NCBI GenBank assembly: GCA_900315745.1
Contig: ONAG01000061.1
Span: forward strand, 1 to 32,797
Reading direction: 5' to 3'
DNA length: 32,797 nt
Source: an uncultured Prevotellaceae bacterium
Lineage (GTDB): Bacteria > Bacteroidota > Bacteroidia > Bacteroidales > Bacteroidaceae
In this document: positions 8,441 to 15,520 of the stretch, piece after piece
How the letters are laid out: each line of letters begins with the position of its first letter
Numbering within the stretch: the stretch's first letter is position 1
Notes under the pieces: generated by a model
Database searches by the model: none
What the model saw: the letters and a program-made list of their open reading frames with translations, nothing else
Told to the model about the DNA's origin: nothing
Program-made: the position numbers and the translations under genes

Positions 8441-8760
8441 GGATCGGCATTCATAGCTACAACCATACAGGCAGCACGAGACAGTCGGATGCTCGTCACC
8501 TCTCTGACCGCACCATTACCCAGTTCTGCCATTTCCGTTATCTCTATAAAATGCTCACCAAGATGATAGCCCTTCTGAGAAGTCCAAGCTTGTGCCTTGG
8601 CTATGACACGTTCAAAATTCCAGTACTTGCCATAACCCATCACTCGCGCCAACTTGCGTGAGTTCCACCATTCCTTGCCATCAGCATCAATCTCTCTCAA
8701 CTGCTCGAAGGGAGATTGGAGTTCTGGAATGTTGTTTGATTCCTCTTTTATATCTGCCAT
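8401..8760 (-). pseudogene. DinD-like protein, N-terminal half only
   Basis: The 119-residue frame has the start of DNA-damage-inducible protein D / BRO-N-like proteins: FEQLREIDADGKEWWNSRKL, VMGYGKYWNFERVIAKA, GEHFIEITEMAELGNGAVRE, and LSRAACMVVAMNADP. Normal DinD continues with an aromatic-rich segment and a long C-terminal helical domain of about 150 residues. Here similarity ends at AMNADP (about 8443) and 12 unrelated codons follow to the stop. The break coincides with the first codons of RhuM, so the gene was cut by the same recombination that trimmed RhuM. A short peptide could still be made and might bind DNA or its old partners, but this is speculative. Confidence 0.7.
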
Positions 8761-8812
8761 ACTTTTGTAAATTGATTATTCCTCTTCTTCTCCCTCTTGG
8801 TCGAAACGGAAT

Positions 8813-8905
8813 TCAAAAACGAGTTCTGATGCAGGAATCTACAAAGGCATCGCCTTTCTTGAAACGTTGTATTGGTTTTGATACTATTTTATCCATTCTT
8901 ATCAT
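8813..8905 (-). CDS. Possible 30-residue small ORF with frameshift-prone T-run
   Basis: ATG at 8905 opens MIRMDKIVSKPIQRFKKGDA... and stops just after a run of five T residues (coding strand) near 8815-8819. Reading with one T fewer would continue with FRFDQEGEEEE and stop near 8776, close to the next gene. It may be a small protein truncated by a homopolymer change. The start overlaps the stop of the preceding tiny ORF in an ATGA arrangement. Confidence 0.25.
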   Translation of the reverse strand: MIRMDKIVSKPIQRFKKGDAFVDSCIRTRF

Positions 8906-8970
8906 ATATTTTTGCAAGTTTTTACACTTAAAGGTATATACAATCTACCTTTTAATACGATTTCTTGCAT
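8902..8970 (-). CDS. Possible 22-residue small ORF
   Basis: ATG at 8970 lies 17 bp after the XRE stop codon and encodes 22 residues (MQEIVLKGRLYIPLSVKTCK...). Its stop overlaps the next small ORF by four bases (ATGA), which is a common sign of translational coupling. There is no homology that I recognise. It could equally be chance in AT-rich spacer DNA. Confidence 0.22.
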   Translation of the reverse strand: MQEIVLKGRLYIPLSVKTCKNI

Positions 8971-8989
8971 TTCTTGTATTGTGGAGGAT

Positions 8990-9238
8990 TCAGTTTGTCG
9001 TTGTTGCATCCTTTTCAGGAGAAGGGATGTCTGGAAGAGCTTCAAAGCGGACGAGGTCATTCATTTCCACATTGAGCAGTTTAGCTATTTGCATCATAGT
9101 TTCAAGAGTGGGTTGAGCTGCATTCGTACACCACTTGCTGACAGTTGCAGGGTCTTTGCCTAACTGTGCTGCCAACCAACGATTGGTCTTTCCCTTGTCC
9201 ACAAGCATAACCTTTATTCGGTTTATCTTTTTGTCCAT
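8990..9238 (-). CDS. XRE-family helix-turn-helix regulator
   Basis: This 82-residue protein is almost entirely a Cro/CI-type HTH: VMLVDKGKTNRWLAAQLGKD (helices 1-2), PATVSKWCTNAAQPTLET (recognition helix and loop), and MMQIAKLLNVEMNDLVRF. It has a short charged tail and no extra ligand or protease domain. It is first in the leftward cassette with DinD/RhuM and DUF6155 and has a good promoter box directly upstream. Autorepression of the cassette is the usual arrangement for such small regulators and is inferred here; no operator could be identified. Confidence 0.85.
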   Translation of the reverse strand: MDKKINRIKVMLVDKGKTNRWLAAQLGKDPATVSKWCTNAAQPTLETMMQIAKLLNVEMNDLVRFEALPDIPSPEKDATTTN

Positions 9239-9264
9239 ACTGACACATTATTAAATTATTGCTG

Positions 9265-9272
9265 CAAAGTTA
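9265..9272 (-). promoter_or_regulatory. -7 promoter box for the XRE/RhuM cassette
   Basis: On the minus strand the box reads TAACTTTG, matching TAnnTTTG, 26 bp upstream of the XRE start codon. Transcription would start near 9258, giving a short leader. A TTTG lies further upstream, but not at the ideal 20-nt spacing. Confidence 0.6.
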
Positions 9273-9383
9273 CAAATAAAAAAACAAAATCGTGTAGAAA
9301 TCATTTATAACCAATATAATTTCATCATTTTTATTGCGTCATATTCACTATTATGTTGGTGCTTTACAATAAAGGAAATATTG

Positions 9384-10646
9384 TCAGTTTGCCCTACCAC
9401 AACAATTCTTATATTTCTTTCCGCTACCACAAGGGCACGGGTCGTTACGACCAACCTTCAAAAAGCCGACATGCGGCATGAACGAATCATTGTCGTCCTT
9501 GTCACCAAAATTATTATCCCAAACATCATCTAAAAGTCGCTGCAAGTCCTCTTCTTTATACCCTGCCTTGCGCATGTTCGGCCCCATGGAGATATGCGGT
9601 TTACCAGACAATCCTCCACTCATACGGAAAAGGTCGTTGGGACAATAACCACTGAACTCCCACCGAGGACAATGGTTCATGAAATCTGACAACTGCGGGA
9701 GAACACTCAACAGCCTGTTGTCAGTATCCAGCAAATGCTGAATGGTATCGGTAACATTCTCCTCATGCTGCATCAATTGCCAGATGGAAAACAATGTCAG
9801 AATTGCCTCCTGCTCTGTGAACCCAGCCTTGGTTTCCAAAAGGCGCTCCATTTCTCTCGACTTGGGGTTGGGGATGTCTGGTGTAGGCATCCCGCCAGCC
9901 TCTCTCACCAACTCCTTATCGAAGTGTTTCAGGTCCTTTATTTCAGGGTGCTCCTCACGACTGGCGAGAATCTCATCGATAGAGAAAACGAAAGGAGAGG
10001 CGTATATCGGTTCGTCAAATTCGTCATCGAAGCCAAAACGACACAGTTGGATGGCTGCTGATTTTGGATAGATGAACTCCAACGTACCGGTGCCATCGTC
10101 CTCAAGATCCAAGTATTCCTTCAGTAGTGACTTCAACTGTCTCTCCGTCAGGCATCCGTAGATGTTGAGGGCACCAATCACAAGGCTTTCGATGTAAAAG
10201 CGGAATTTGTTCTCGAATTCATCAAACACTTTATCTATGAGAGGACTTACTGCCTCACGAAGGTCATCCGTCATCGTATAGAACACCTTGCCTTCTTTAA
10301 TGTCATGATGGCTATCTATGAGGTCAAGCATGACACAAGGCGGCACGGCTCCATTCGAAACATACATCGCACTCATGCCAGGTCCTGCATCCACTAATTG
10401 CTGAAACAACATCAAATCCTCATACGACAGATGGTTCAACACCTGTAAAGGATTCGCCAACACCTGCATTGCCAAGTATTTCCGCATCTCATAGGTCTTC
10501 ATTTTTTCCATTTCCCCCTGCTGGTTGAATCCGAGAATCTCAGCATTTGCAATCAAGTCATCCTTTGCCGTTCTCAAAATCAAGTCAGACAAGTTCTTCA
10601 CATTATTTGAATTTCTCTTCCCCATATTTAAAAAATTTTTTGTCAT
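9384..10646 (-). CDS. SEC-C motif protein
   Basis: This 420-residue soluble protein ends in a textbook SEC-C zinc-binding motif, [19 protein letters not shown] (residues about 400-418), with the Cys-x-Cys and Cys-Cys pairs of the SecA C-terminal tail. The rest is acidic and helical. It contains a region (LYGCLT-like, about residues 160-175) that in related proteins precedes a helical repeat, and I do not recognise a catalytic domain. SEC-C tails bind zinc and often contact ribosomes or SecB, but in non-SecA proteins the role is unclear. A second ATG 21 bases in (MGKRNSNN) is an alternative start. It lies 49 bp downstream of the SNF2 remnant on the same strand, and such SEC-C proteins frequently neighbour SNF2 helicases in Bacteroidota. 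Confidence 0.75.
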   Translation of the reverse strand: MTKNFLNMGKRNSNNVKNLSDLILRTAKDDLIANAEILGFNQQGEMEKMKTYEMRKYLAMQVLANPLQVLNHLSYEDLMLFQQLVDAGPGMSAMYVSNGAVPPCVMLDLIDSHHDIKEGKVFYTMTDDLREAVSPLIDKVFDEFENKFRFYIESLVIGALNIYGCLTERQLKSLLKEYLDLEDDGTGTLEFIYPKSAAIQLCRFGFDDEFDEPIYASPFVFSIDEILASREEHPEIKDLKHFDKELVREAGGMPTPDIPNPKSREMERLLETKAGFTEQEAILTLFSIWQLMQHEENVTDTIQHLLDTDNRLLSVLPQLSDFMNHCPRWEFSGYCPNDLFRMSGGLSGKPHISMGPNMRKAGYKEEDLQRLLDDVWDNNFGDKDDNDSFMPHVGFLKVGRNDPCPCGSGKKYKNCCGRAN

Positions 10647-10695
10647 TCATTGTCATTATCAATTGAAAGTACATATATTGACTTGTACCTACACT

Positions 10696-11058
10696 TTATC
10701 TGAAAATCTCCCTCAGTTCGCTATTGCTCAACTTGCCAATCCAATTCTCGCCGTTAGCTACTGTCATGTCCGCCAGATGACGTTTGTCTTGGATCATCTT
10801 GTCGATACGTTCCTCGAAAGTGTTTTGGGTAATGTTTTGCTGGAAACGCTCCACCATCGCCTGACGCTCCTTTATCGAACATCCTCCGTGAAGGAAGAGC
10901 GTTCTTATCCCTAAACGTTGCTCTATCATATTTTGCAGCATCTCCCCCATCTCTCGGAACTGGGTGAACACGAGCACTTTCTGCCTGCTCTCCATAATAG
11001 GATGCAGAATTGCTGTCGCGCCATATACTTCTAACTCCAAAAGGAATGGTATAAACAA
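10696..11058 (-). pseudogene. SNF2-type helicase C-terminal remnant with internal deletion
   Basis: The 120-residue frame matches the second RecA-like lobe of SNF2/Rad54-type helicases: RQKVLVFTQFREMGEMLQ, LFLHGGCSIKERQAMVERFQ, and then directly ITQNTFEERIDKMIQDKRHL and GENWIGKLSNSELREIF. In intact proteins about 60 residues lie between VERFQ and TFEERI. They carry motifs V and VI (TGLNL and the QxxxRxxRIGQ arginine fingers). These have been removed exactly in frame, and the whole N-terminal helicase lobe is missing as well. ATPase activity is therefore impossible. Similar AAAACA-type sequence on both sides of the junction suggests slippage between short repeats. A promoter box upstream (11117-11124) may still transcribe it together with the SEC-C gene. 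Confidence 0.8.
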
Positions 11059-11116
11059 ATTCTACTTCATAAAAAGGAATGATTGAACAAAAACATGTTG
11101 TACTTTTCCATTATTG

Positions 11117-11124
11117 CAAAGTTA
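11117..11124 (-). promoter_or_regulatory. -7 promoter box, leftward
   Basis: The minus strand reads TAACTTTG, with TTTG (11147-11150) 22 nt upstream, slightly longer than the usual 19-21. It points at the SNF2 remnant and the SEC-C gene, so it may be the surviving promoter of that unit. Confidence 0.55.
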
Positions 11125-11414
11125 ACTTTTTTATATCAGAAAGCGTCAAAATTCTTATAAAAAATTGACATTTTGACGAATTCTATCGTTTTGTCAAATA
11201 TATATTCATCGATAGAAATTAAAAAACTGCTTCTCATATTGTTTAGATTTTACTGAGTTTATTACGAATTCCAAAATGATCTTCGTAAATTTGCCGCAAA
11301 CTATAGACGCATAGACCGCACACCCCCACCCCATCTACAGCCACGCCGGCAATACAATCTATTTCAACAGCCGCAGCGGGAAATATGTAAAAGTCTATTT
11401 ATGCTTAGTATGAT
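11125..11414. other. Intergenic AT-rich region with inverted repeats and divergent promoters
   Basis: No gene is seen. The region holds the leftward promoter's upstream part and a rightward -7 box at 11286-11293. Two nested repeats occur: TTGACA/TGTCAA around 11165-11197, and TTCTATCG (about 11181) with CGATAGAA (about 11210). Just before the next gene (11336-11413) one frame reads like the worn C-terminus of a secreted protein (NTIYFNSRSGKYVKV), possibly a remnant of a C-terminal sorting tag. Confidence 0.4.
11286..11293 (+). promoter_or_regulatory. -7 promoter box TAAATTTG for the GH127 gene
   Basis: TAAATTTG matches TAnnTTTG and is the only good box upstream of the arabinofuranosidase gene. 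It implies a leader of roughly 115 nt. No TTTG is seen at -33. Confidence 0.5.
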
Positions 11415-13892
11415 ATGCAAAAGAAAAACAGAAGGACAAAGGCAAAAGAGATGGTGATCGCCATCCTCTTTTGCAGTTTTACCATCAATGCTGTCGCTCA
11501 AAGCAGCAGCAAGTTCATTACGGGAAAGGTCACTGGCATCCATCCACAAGGCTGGCTGAAGACGATGCTGTGGCGGCAACACGACGGACTGACGGGACAT
11601 CCCGAGGCACTGTCTTACCCTTATAACTCATGCCTCTGGGCGGGTGAAATATCACGTCCGGACGAAAGCTACGGAGACAACTGGTGGCGCTACGAGCAGA
11701 CTGCCTACTATACCGAGGGACTGCTGAAATTAGGTTATGAATTAGGAGCCGACGAGATGGTGAGCAAGGCAATGGAAGGCATAGAATACACGCTGGAGCA
11801 TCCCGACGAGAACGGTGTTCTGGGCAACTCCACGCTGGTTGGCATCACGTGGCCCATGTCGGTATTCTTCCGTGTGCTACAGGCAAAATATGAGCATGAC
11901 GGAGACGAAAGAATACCACAGGCATTGGAGAAACATTACCTGAACTTCACCCCGCAGGACCTGGCAGGAGGCATTGTCGGCGGGCGAAACATAATGTCCA
12001 TTGAGGGCATCCTCTGGACTTATGGCAAGACGGGCAACACAAAACTGCTGCAACTGGCTGAGGATGCCTGGGCGATAAAGGACAAGTTCGCCGTAGATGA
12101 GACCGCCATCCTGAGTGATGAGCCATTCTATATGCACGGCGTTACATTCTCCGAAATGCTGAAGTTGCCGTTGCTGCTCTACGCCTACACCGGCAAGCAG
12201 CACTATCTTGACCTTGCGATGACTGCGATACGCAAGGTAGAGCGCGAGTCGCTACTGCCCGACGGCGTACCCTCAAGTGCGGAATTCCTGCTTGGCAACA
12301 ATATTGGCGTGAGTCATGAGACTTGCGTCATCGTGGACTACACATGGACTCTATGCCACTTCCTGCAGGTGACGGGTATGGCAGAGTGGGCAGACAAGAT
12401 AGAACAGGCTGTCTATAACGCTGGCATGGGAGCCTTCACGAAGGATTTCCGCTCATTACAGTACTTCTCTTCTGTCAATCAGTTCATCGCCACTGGTACG
12501 TCTAACCACAACATCTACAAACACGGCTCCACGTGGATGGCATACCGTCCGACACATGAGACAGAGTGCTGTTCTGGTAATGTGAACCGCTTGTTGCCCA
12601 ACTTCGTGGGACGAATGTGGATGACCGATGCCGAGGGTGGAGCCGTGGCTGCCATCTATGGACCAAGTCAAGCAACTTTCCCAACGGACAAGGGCGATGT
12701 GACAATCAAGTGCGAGACGGATTATCCTTTTACCGAGACTCTGAACTTCACCATCAGTGGTGCAGAGGGTGCCAGTCTGCCATTGACGCTGCGCATTCCT
12801 TCATGGTGCATGAGTGCCTCAATAGCCATCAACGGCACGCCGGTCAACATGGCACTAACCGCCGGAACGTTCACAAAACTGCCTGATGCTGTGAAGAGCG
12901 GAGACATCGTCACACTGTCTTTACCTATGGTGGTAGAGAAAAAGGCTCTCCAAGGTCAGGGCATCTACTTCCAACGCGGGCCTCTGCTCTATGCCTATGC
13001 CATCCCGCAACAGATGACTGAGGATACAGAGGAATATGAAAACATGCACGGCAAGAAGCCCGAGAATCCAGATTTCAAATGCTGGAACATCACGCCGACA
13101 GGAAATTTCAACTATGCATACGCTGATGATGGCAAGGAGGTGAGCGTGACCTACCCGACCATTGAGGAGGTCGGTGGCGCCATTCCTTTCGACCGCAACT
13201 ATACACCTGTCAATCTGCGCATCCCCGTGAAGCAAATTGAATGGAACTTGGAGGAAGGCAGATACACGCCTGCTTTGCCTGAGCAAGGCCATCTCACCCT
13301 CAAAAGCAATGAGACGCAGTACATCAACCTCGTGCCATACGGTTGTACCGAACTGCGCCTCACCGTGTTCCCCGATGCCGATGCCACGCCGCTGCCGCCT
13401 CCTGAGATTCCAGACTATTCCCAGCCTACTGATGCTCCTGACTTTGTGGCGGTTGTTTACGACTGCTACTACGCTTATTTCGAGGAGCCCCGATTCTGCT
13501 GGGATGAGCCCATCTACTGCAAGGTGCGCATGAAGGATGGCACCACCGACATGCACAGCAACAAGGACGGTTACCTTTGTGAATTCGTAGGCACCACCAG
13601 CAACGGCCGTAAGATTTGGCGCTGGGTTGGTGGGGAGAGTACGACTCCTCCTCCCACGGAAATCATCTTCACCAACCACGACCTGCTCACTGGAATCATG
13701 CCTTTCGTCAACGGAGGCTATTACAACTATGAGCGAATGCTATATGAGGTAGGCCAGTATTCCGGAATAGCTAACACGAACGGCACGGCATACACGGACG
13801 ATGTCTGGTACGACCTCTATGGACGCAAGGTTTTTGGCAGACCCACCGACAAGGGCATCTATATAAATAAAGGCAAAAAGTTCATCAAATAG
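11415..13892 (+). CDS. Secreted GH127/GH146-type beta-L-arabinofuranosidase with C-terminal carbohydrate-binding-like module
   Basis: This 825-residue protein has a signal peptide (VIAILFCSFTINAVAQ). Residues about 35-640 match the DUF1680 / GH127-GH146 fold: GDNWWRYEQTAYYTEGLL, GGRNIMSIEGILWTYG, then SHETC with E302 and C304, and ECCSGN with C385-C386. In the GH127 enzyme HypBA1 the equivalent Glu-x-Cys and Cys-Cys bind zinc, and one cysteine is the nucleophile, so the active site looks intact. The expected activity is release of beta-L-arabinofuranose from pectic side chains. Residues about 670-780 resemble starch-binding CBM26-like modules (PTEIIFTN..., PFVNGGYY). The end, VWYDLYGRKVFGRP..KGIYINKGKKFIK, is a sorting-tag-like C-terminus seen on secreted Prevotella proteins. 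The gene opens the pectin cluster. GH127 versus GH146 cannot be decided by eye. Confidence 0.85.
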   Translation: MQKKNRRTKAKEMVIAILFCSFTINAVAQSSSKFITGKVTGIHPQGWLKTMLWRQHDGLTGHPEALSYPYNSCLWAGEISRPDESYGDNWWRYEQTAYYTEGLLKLGYELGADEMVSKAMEGIEYTLEHPDENGVLGNSTLVGITWPMSVFFRVLQAKYEHDGDERIPQALEKHYLNFTPQDLAGGIVGGRNIMSIEGILWTYGKTGNTKLLQLAEDAWAIKDKFAVDETAILSDEPFYMHGVTFSEMLKLPLLLYAYTGKQHYLDLAMTAIRKVERESLLPDGVPSSAEFLLGNNIGVSHETCVIVDYTWTLCHFLQVTGMAEWADKIEQAVYNAGMGAFTKDFRSLQYFSSVNQFIATGTSNHNIYKHGSTWMAYRPTHETECCSGNVNRLLPNFVGRMWMTDAEGGAVAAIYGPSQATFPTDKGDVTIKCETDYPFTETLNFTISGAEGASLPLTLRIPSWCMSASIAINGTPVNMALTAGTFTKLPDAVKSGDIVTLSLPMVVEKKALQGQGIYFQRGPLLYAYAIPQQMTEDTEEYENMHGKKPENPDFKCWNITPTGNFNYAYADDGKEVSVTYPTIEEVGGAIPFDRNYTPVNLRIPVKQIEWNLEEGRYTPALPEQGHLTLKSNETQYINLVPYGCTELRLTVFPDADATPLPPPEIPDYSQPTDAPDFVAVVYDCYYAYFEEPRFCWDEPIYCKVRMKDGTTDMHSNKDGYLCEFVGTTSNGRKIWRWVGGESTTPPPTEIIFTNHDLLTGIMPFVNGGYYNYERMLYEVGQYSGIANTNGTAYTDDVWYDLYGRKVFGRPTDKGIYINKGKKFIK

Positions 13893-13914
13893 ATGGGGAT
13901 GATTGTGATATTCA

Positions 13915-13936
13915 AAGACCATTTAAAATAGGTCTT
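13915..13936 (+). terminator. Weak hairpin after the GH127 gene
   Basis: AAGACC (13915-13920) pairs with GGTCTT (13931-13936) across a 10-nt AT loop, 23 bp after the stop. No T-tract follows, so termination would be weak. The stronger hairpin at 13993-14034 is the better terminator. Confidence 0.3.
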
Positions 13937-13992
13937 CTGTGTTTAATGTATGCCTGCGAGCAAGTCGAGGCGGCAATGTGTGGAAGGCTCAA

Positions 13993-14034
13993 CAACTTTT
14001 CCCACAAACACTTGGCTGTTTGTGGGAAAAGTTG
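13993..14034. terminator. Perfect 18-bp inverted repeat abutting a promoter box
   Basis: CAACTTTTCCCACAAACA (13993-14010) and its exact complement (14017-14034) flank the loop CTTGGC. The right arm is followed by TATTTTTG, which is both a U-rich tail and a TAnnTTTG -7 box (14035-14042). It may therefore end GH127 transcription while also shaping initiation of the symporter gene. It could alternatively be an operator. Confidence 0.7.
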
Positions 14035-14042
14035 TATTTTTG
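14035..14042 (+). promoter_or_regulatory. -7 promoter box TATTTTTG for the symporter
   Basis: TATTTTTG fits TAnnTTTG. CTTG, one base from TTTG, lies exactly 20 nt upstream, inside the loop of the inverted repeat. Transcription would begin near 14049, 46 nt before the start codon. Confidence 0.45.
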
Positions 14043-14094
14043 TGGCATCTTCATATTAAGACATGGCACAGGCGGAGAGGTTTGATATGAACGT

Positions 14095-15279
14095 ATGAAA
14101 AGAACCCTTATCTGGATAGGCGCTCTTGTTGTGGGAGCCTTGCTGGGAATGTTGGGCATTTCCTGGCTCGATGAGTTTATGTCATTCCTTGCCACGGTCT
14201 ATACGCGGCTGTTCCAATTATTGGCTGTTCCCACCATCGTATTAGCGATCATCACCACCTTGACTTCTTTTGGTTCAAAAGGTTATGGCAGAATCTTCGG
14301 ACGCACACTGACCTACACGTTGCTGACCACCATTTCCGCAGCTGCCGTGGGAGCCCTGCTCTATGTGCTGATAGCACCTGGCAACCTGCCGATGGAAGCC
14401 ATCACCATGGGCGAACAGGCGGTGGAGACGCAACAGACATCTTATACCGACCACATCATCAATGTCATTCCCAACAACATCGTCAAGCCTTTTCTTGAAG
14501 GGAATGTGCTCTCACTGCTCCTTTTGGCTTTTGCCATCGGCATCGGACTGTCGAAACTGCCGGAATCGGAGAACAAGTCTGTCGTCGTAAAAGGCCTCCT
14601 TGGCCTTCAGGAGTTGCTCCATCTTCTCATCCACAGTCTGATAAGGACACTGCCCCTTGGCATCGTGGCATTCTCAGCCCAATTGTCGGCACAGGTGTCT
14701 GCCGGCATTGTTGCCGACTCCATCGGCAAATACGTGTTGGTGGTTTTGGGAGGCAATGTCATACAGTTCTTCATCGTTCTCCCCATCTTTCTCCTGGCGA
14801 GAGGGCAGAATCCCATACACGTCCTTGTCAAGATGATGCCTGCGGTACTGATGGCGCTCTTCACAAAGAGCAGTGCAGCCACCCTTCCCGTCACCATGGA
14901 AACCGCGGAAAACCGCCTCAAGATACGGAAAGACGTGGCACGCTTCGTTCTTCCCATCTGCACCACCATCAACATGAACGGCTGCGCCGCCTTCATCCTC
15001 GTCACCTCTCTCTTTGTCATGCAAAATGGCGGTGCCACCATCACCATGGGCACCATACTCCTGTGGTTGCTCATCTCCGTCATCTCTGCTGTAGGCAACG
15101 CCGGCGTCCCTATGGGCTGCTACTTCCTCACCCTCTCGCTGATGTCGGGGATAGGTGCTCCCATTGCCGTGCTGGGCATCATCCTGCCCATCTATACCAT
15201 CATCGACATGATAGAGACAGCCGAGAACGTCTGGTCAGACTCCTGCGTGGCATCCATGGTGAACCACGACACGGAATAG
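14095..15279 (+). CDS. Dicarboxylate/amino acid:cation symporter (DAACS family)
   Basis: This 394-residue inner-membrane transporter has the GltP/SstT fold: N-terminal helices (IWIGALVVGALLGMLGI; LFQLLAVPTIVLAIIT), hairpin 1 with TKSSAATLP (residues 257-265), TM7 with NMNGCAA (N293-C297, in place of NMDGT in glutamate carriers), and hairpin 2 near AGVPMG. All the parts needed for Na+- or H+-coupled uptake are present. The substrate is likely a dicarboxylate or a small neutral or acidic amino acid. The NMNGC variant argues against assuming glutamate. It has its own promoter and lies between pectin-degradation genes without an obvious biochemical link to them. The length is normal for the family. 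Confidence 0.85.
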   Translation: MKRTLIWIGALVVGALLGMLGISWLDEFMSFLATVYTRLFQLLAVPTIVLAIITTLTSFGSKGYGRIFGRTLTYTLLTTISAAAVGALLYVLIAPGNLPMEAITMGEQAVETQQTSYTDHIINVIPNNIVKPFLEGNVLSLLLLAFAIGIGLSKLPESENKSVVVKGLLGLQELLHLLIHSLIRTLPLGIVAFSAQLSAQVSAGIVADSIGKYVLVVLGGNVIQFFIVLPIFLLARGQNPIHVLVKMMPAVLMALFTKSSAATLPVTMETAENRLKIRKDVARFVLPICTTINMNGCAAFILVTSLFVMQNGGATITMGTILLWLLISVISAVGNAGVPMGCYFLTLSLMSGIGAPIAVLGIILPIYTIIDMIETAENVWSDSCVASMVNHDTE

Positions 15280-15301
15280 GAATTGCAGCTGTAAAAAACC
15301 T

Positions 15302-15374
15302 ACAAAAAAGAGGTTGGTGCAGGAAGCTACCAACCTCGAGGGATGATTTCGAAACACCGAAATCGCAAAAAAGA
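15302..15374 (-). ncRNA. Candidate small RNA, about 70 nt, two hairpins
   Basis: Read leftward, transcription from about 15374 gives a short U-rich 5' end, then hairpin 1 (GATTTCG / CGAAATC, loop GTGTTT, 15344-15363), a short linker, hairpin 2 (GAGGTTGGT / ACCAACCTC, about 15310-15337), and a run of six U residues. It lies beyond the 3' end of the symporter gene, with no leftward gene for it to lead, so it is not an attenuator. The promoter is close to the ideal Bacteroidota form. A role as a trans-acting regulator or antisense to symporter 3' ends is possible. I cannot name a known family. Confidence 0.6.
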
Positions 15375-15379
15375 TGCTG

Positions 15380-15411
15380 CAAATATAAAGGTACATTCTA
15401 AAAAATGCAAA
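15380..15411 (-). promoter_or_regulatory. Consensus Bacteroidota promoter, leftward
   Basis: On the minus strand TTTG (15408-15411) is followed, after exactly 20 nt, by TATATTTG (15380-15387). This is the full TTTG-N19-21-TAnnTTTG arrangement, and one of the two best promoters in the window. It drives the candidate small RNA. Confidence 0.75.
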
Positions 15412-15442
15412 TTTTTAACATGAAAAATTACTTTTTTAACAT
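15412..15442. repeat. Two TTTTTAACAT direct repeats spaced 21 bp
   Basis: TTTTTAACAT occurs at 15412-15421 and at 15433-15442, so the copies sit two DNA turns apart on the same face. They lie immediately upstream of the small RNA's -33 box and about 75-100 bp upstream of the GH28 promoter, which is suitable for a shared regulator. Confidence 0.4.
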
Positions 15443-15512
15443 ATCAGCCGCCCTTCTGTCGTAAAAAAAAGAAAAAACAATGTTCAAAACACAATTATTG
15501 GAGAATAATTGC

Positions 15513-15520
15513 TAACTTTG
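15513..15520 (+). promoter_or_regulatory. -7 promoter box TAACTTTG for the GH28-GH105 operon
   Basis: TAACTTTG matches TAnnTTTG. The start would be near 15527. The next gene follows the GH28-GH105 stop after 73 bp without a terminator or promoter, so both pectinase genes are probably co-transcribed from here. Confidence 0.6.

Noticed and set aside
11336-11413. Possible short gene in the leader of the arabinofuranosidase gene
   Set aside because: Only a worn piece resembling a secreted-protein tail is visible, with no start codon or RBS. It is noted as part of the intergenic region only.
12921-13679. 252-codon minus-strand frame opposite the arabinofuranosidase
   Set aside because: The plus strand carries an intact enzyme with conserved active-site residues; the minus frame shows no domain or start context.
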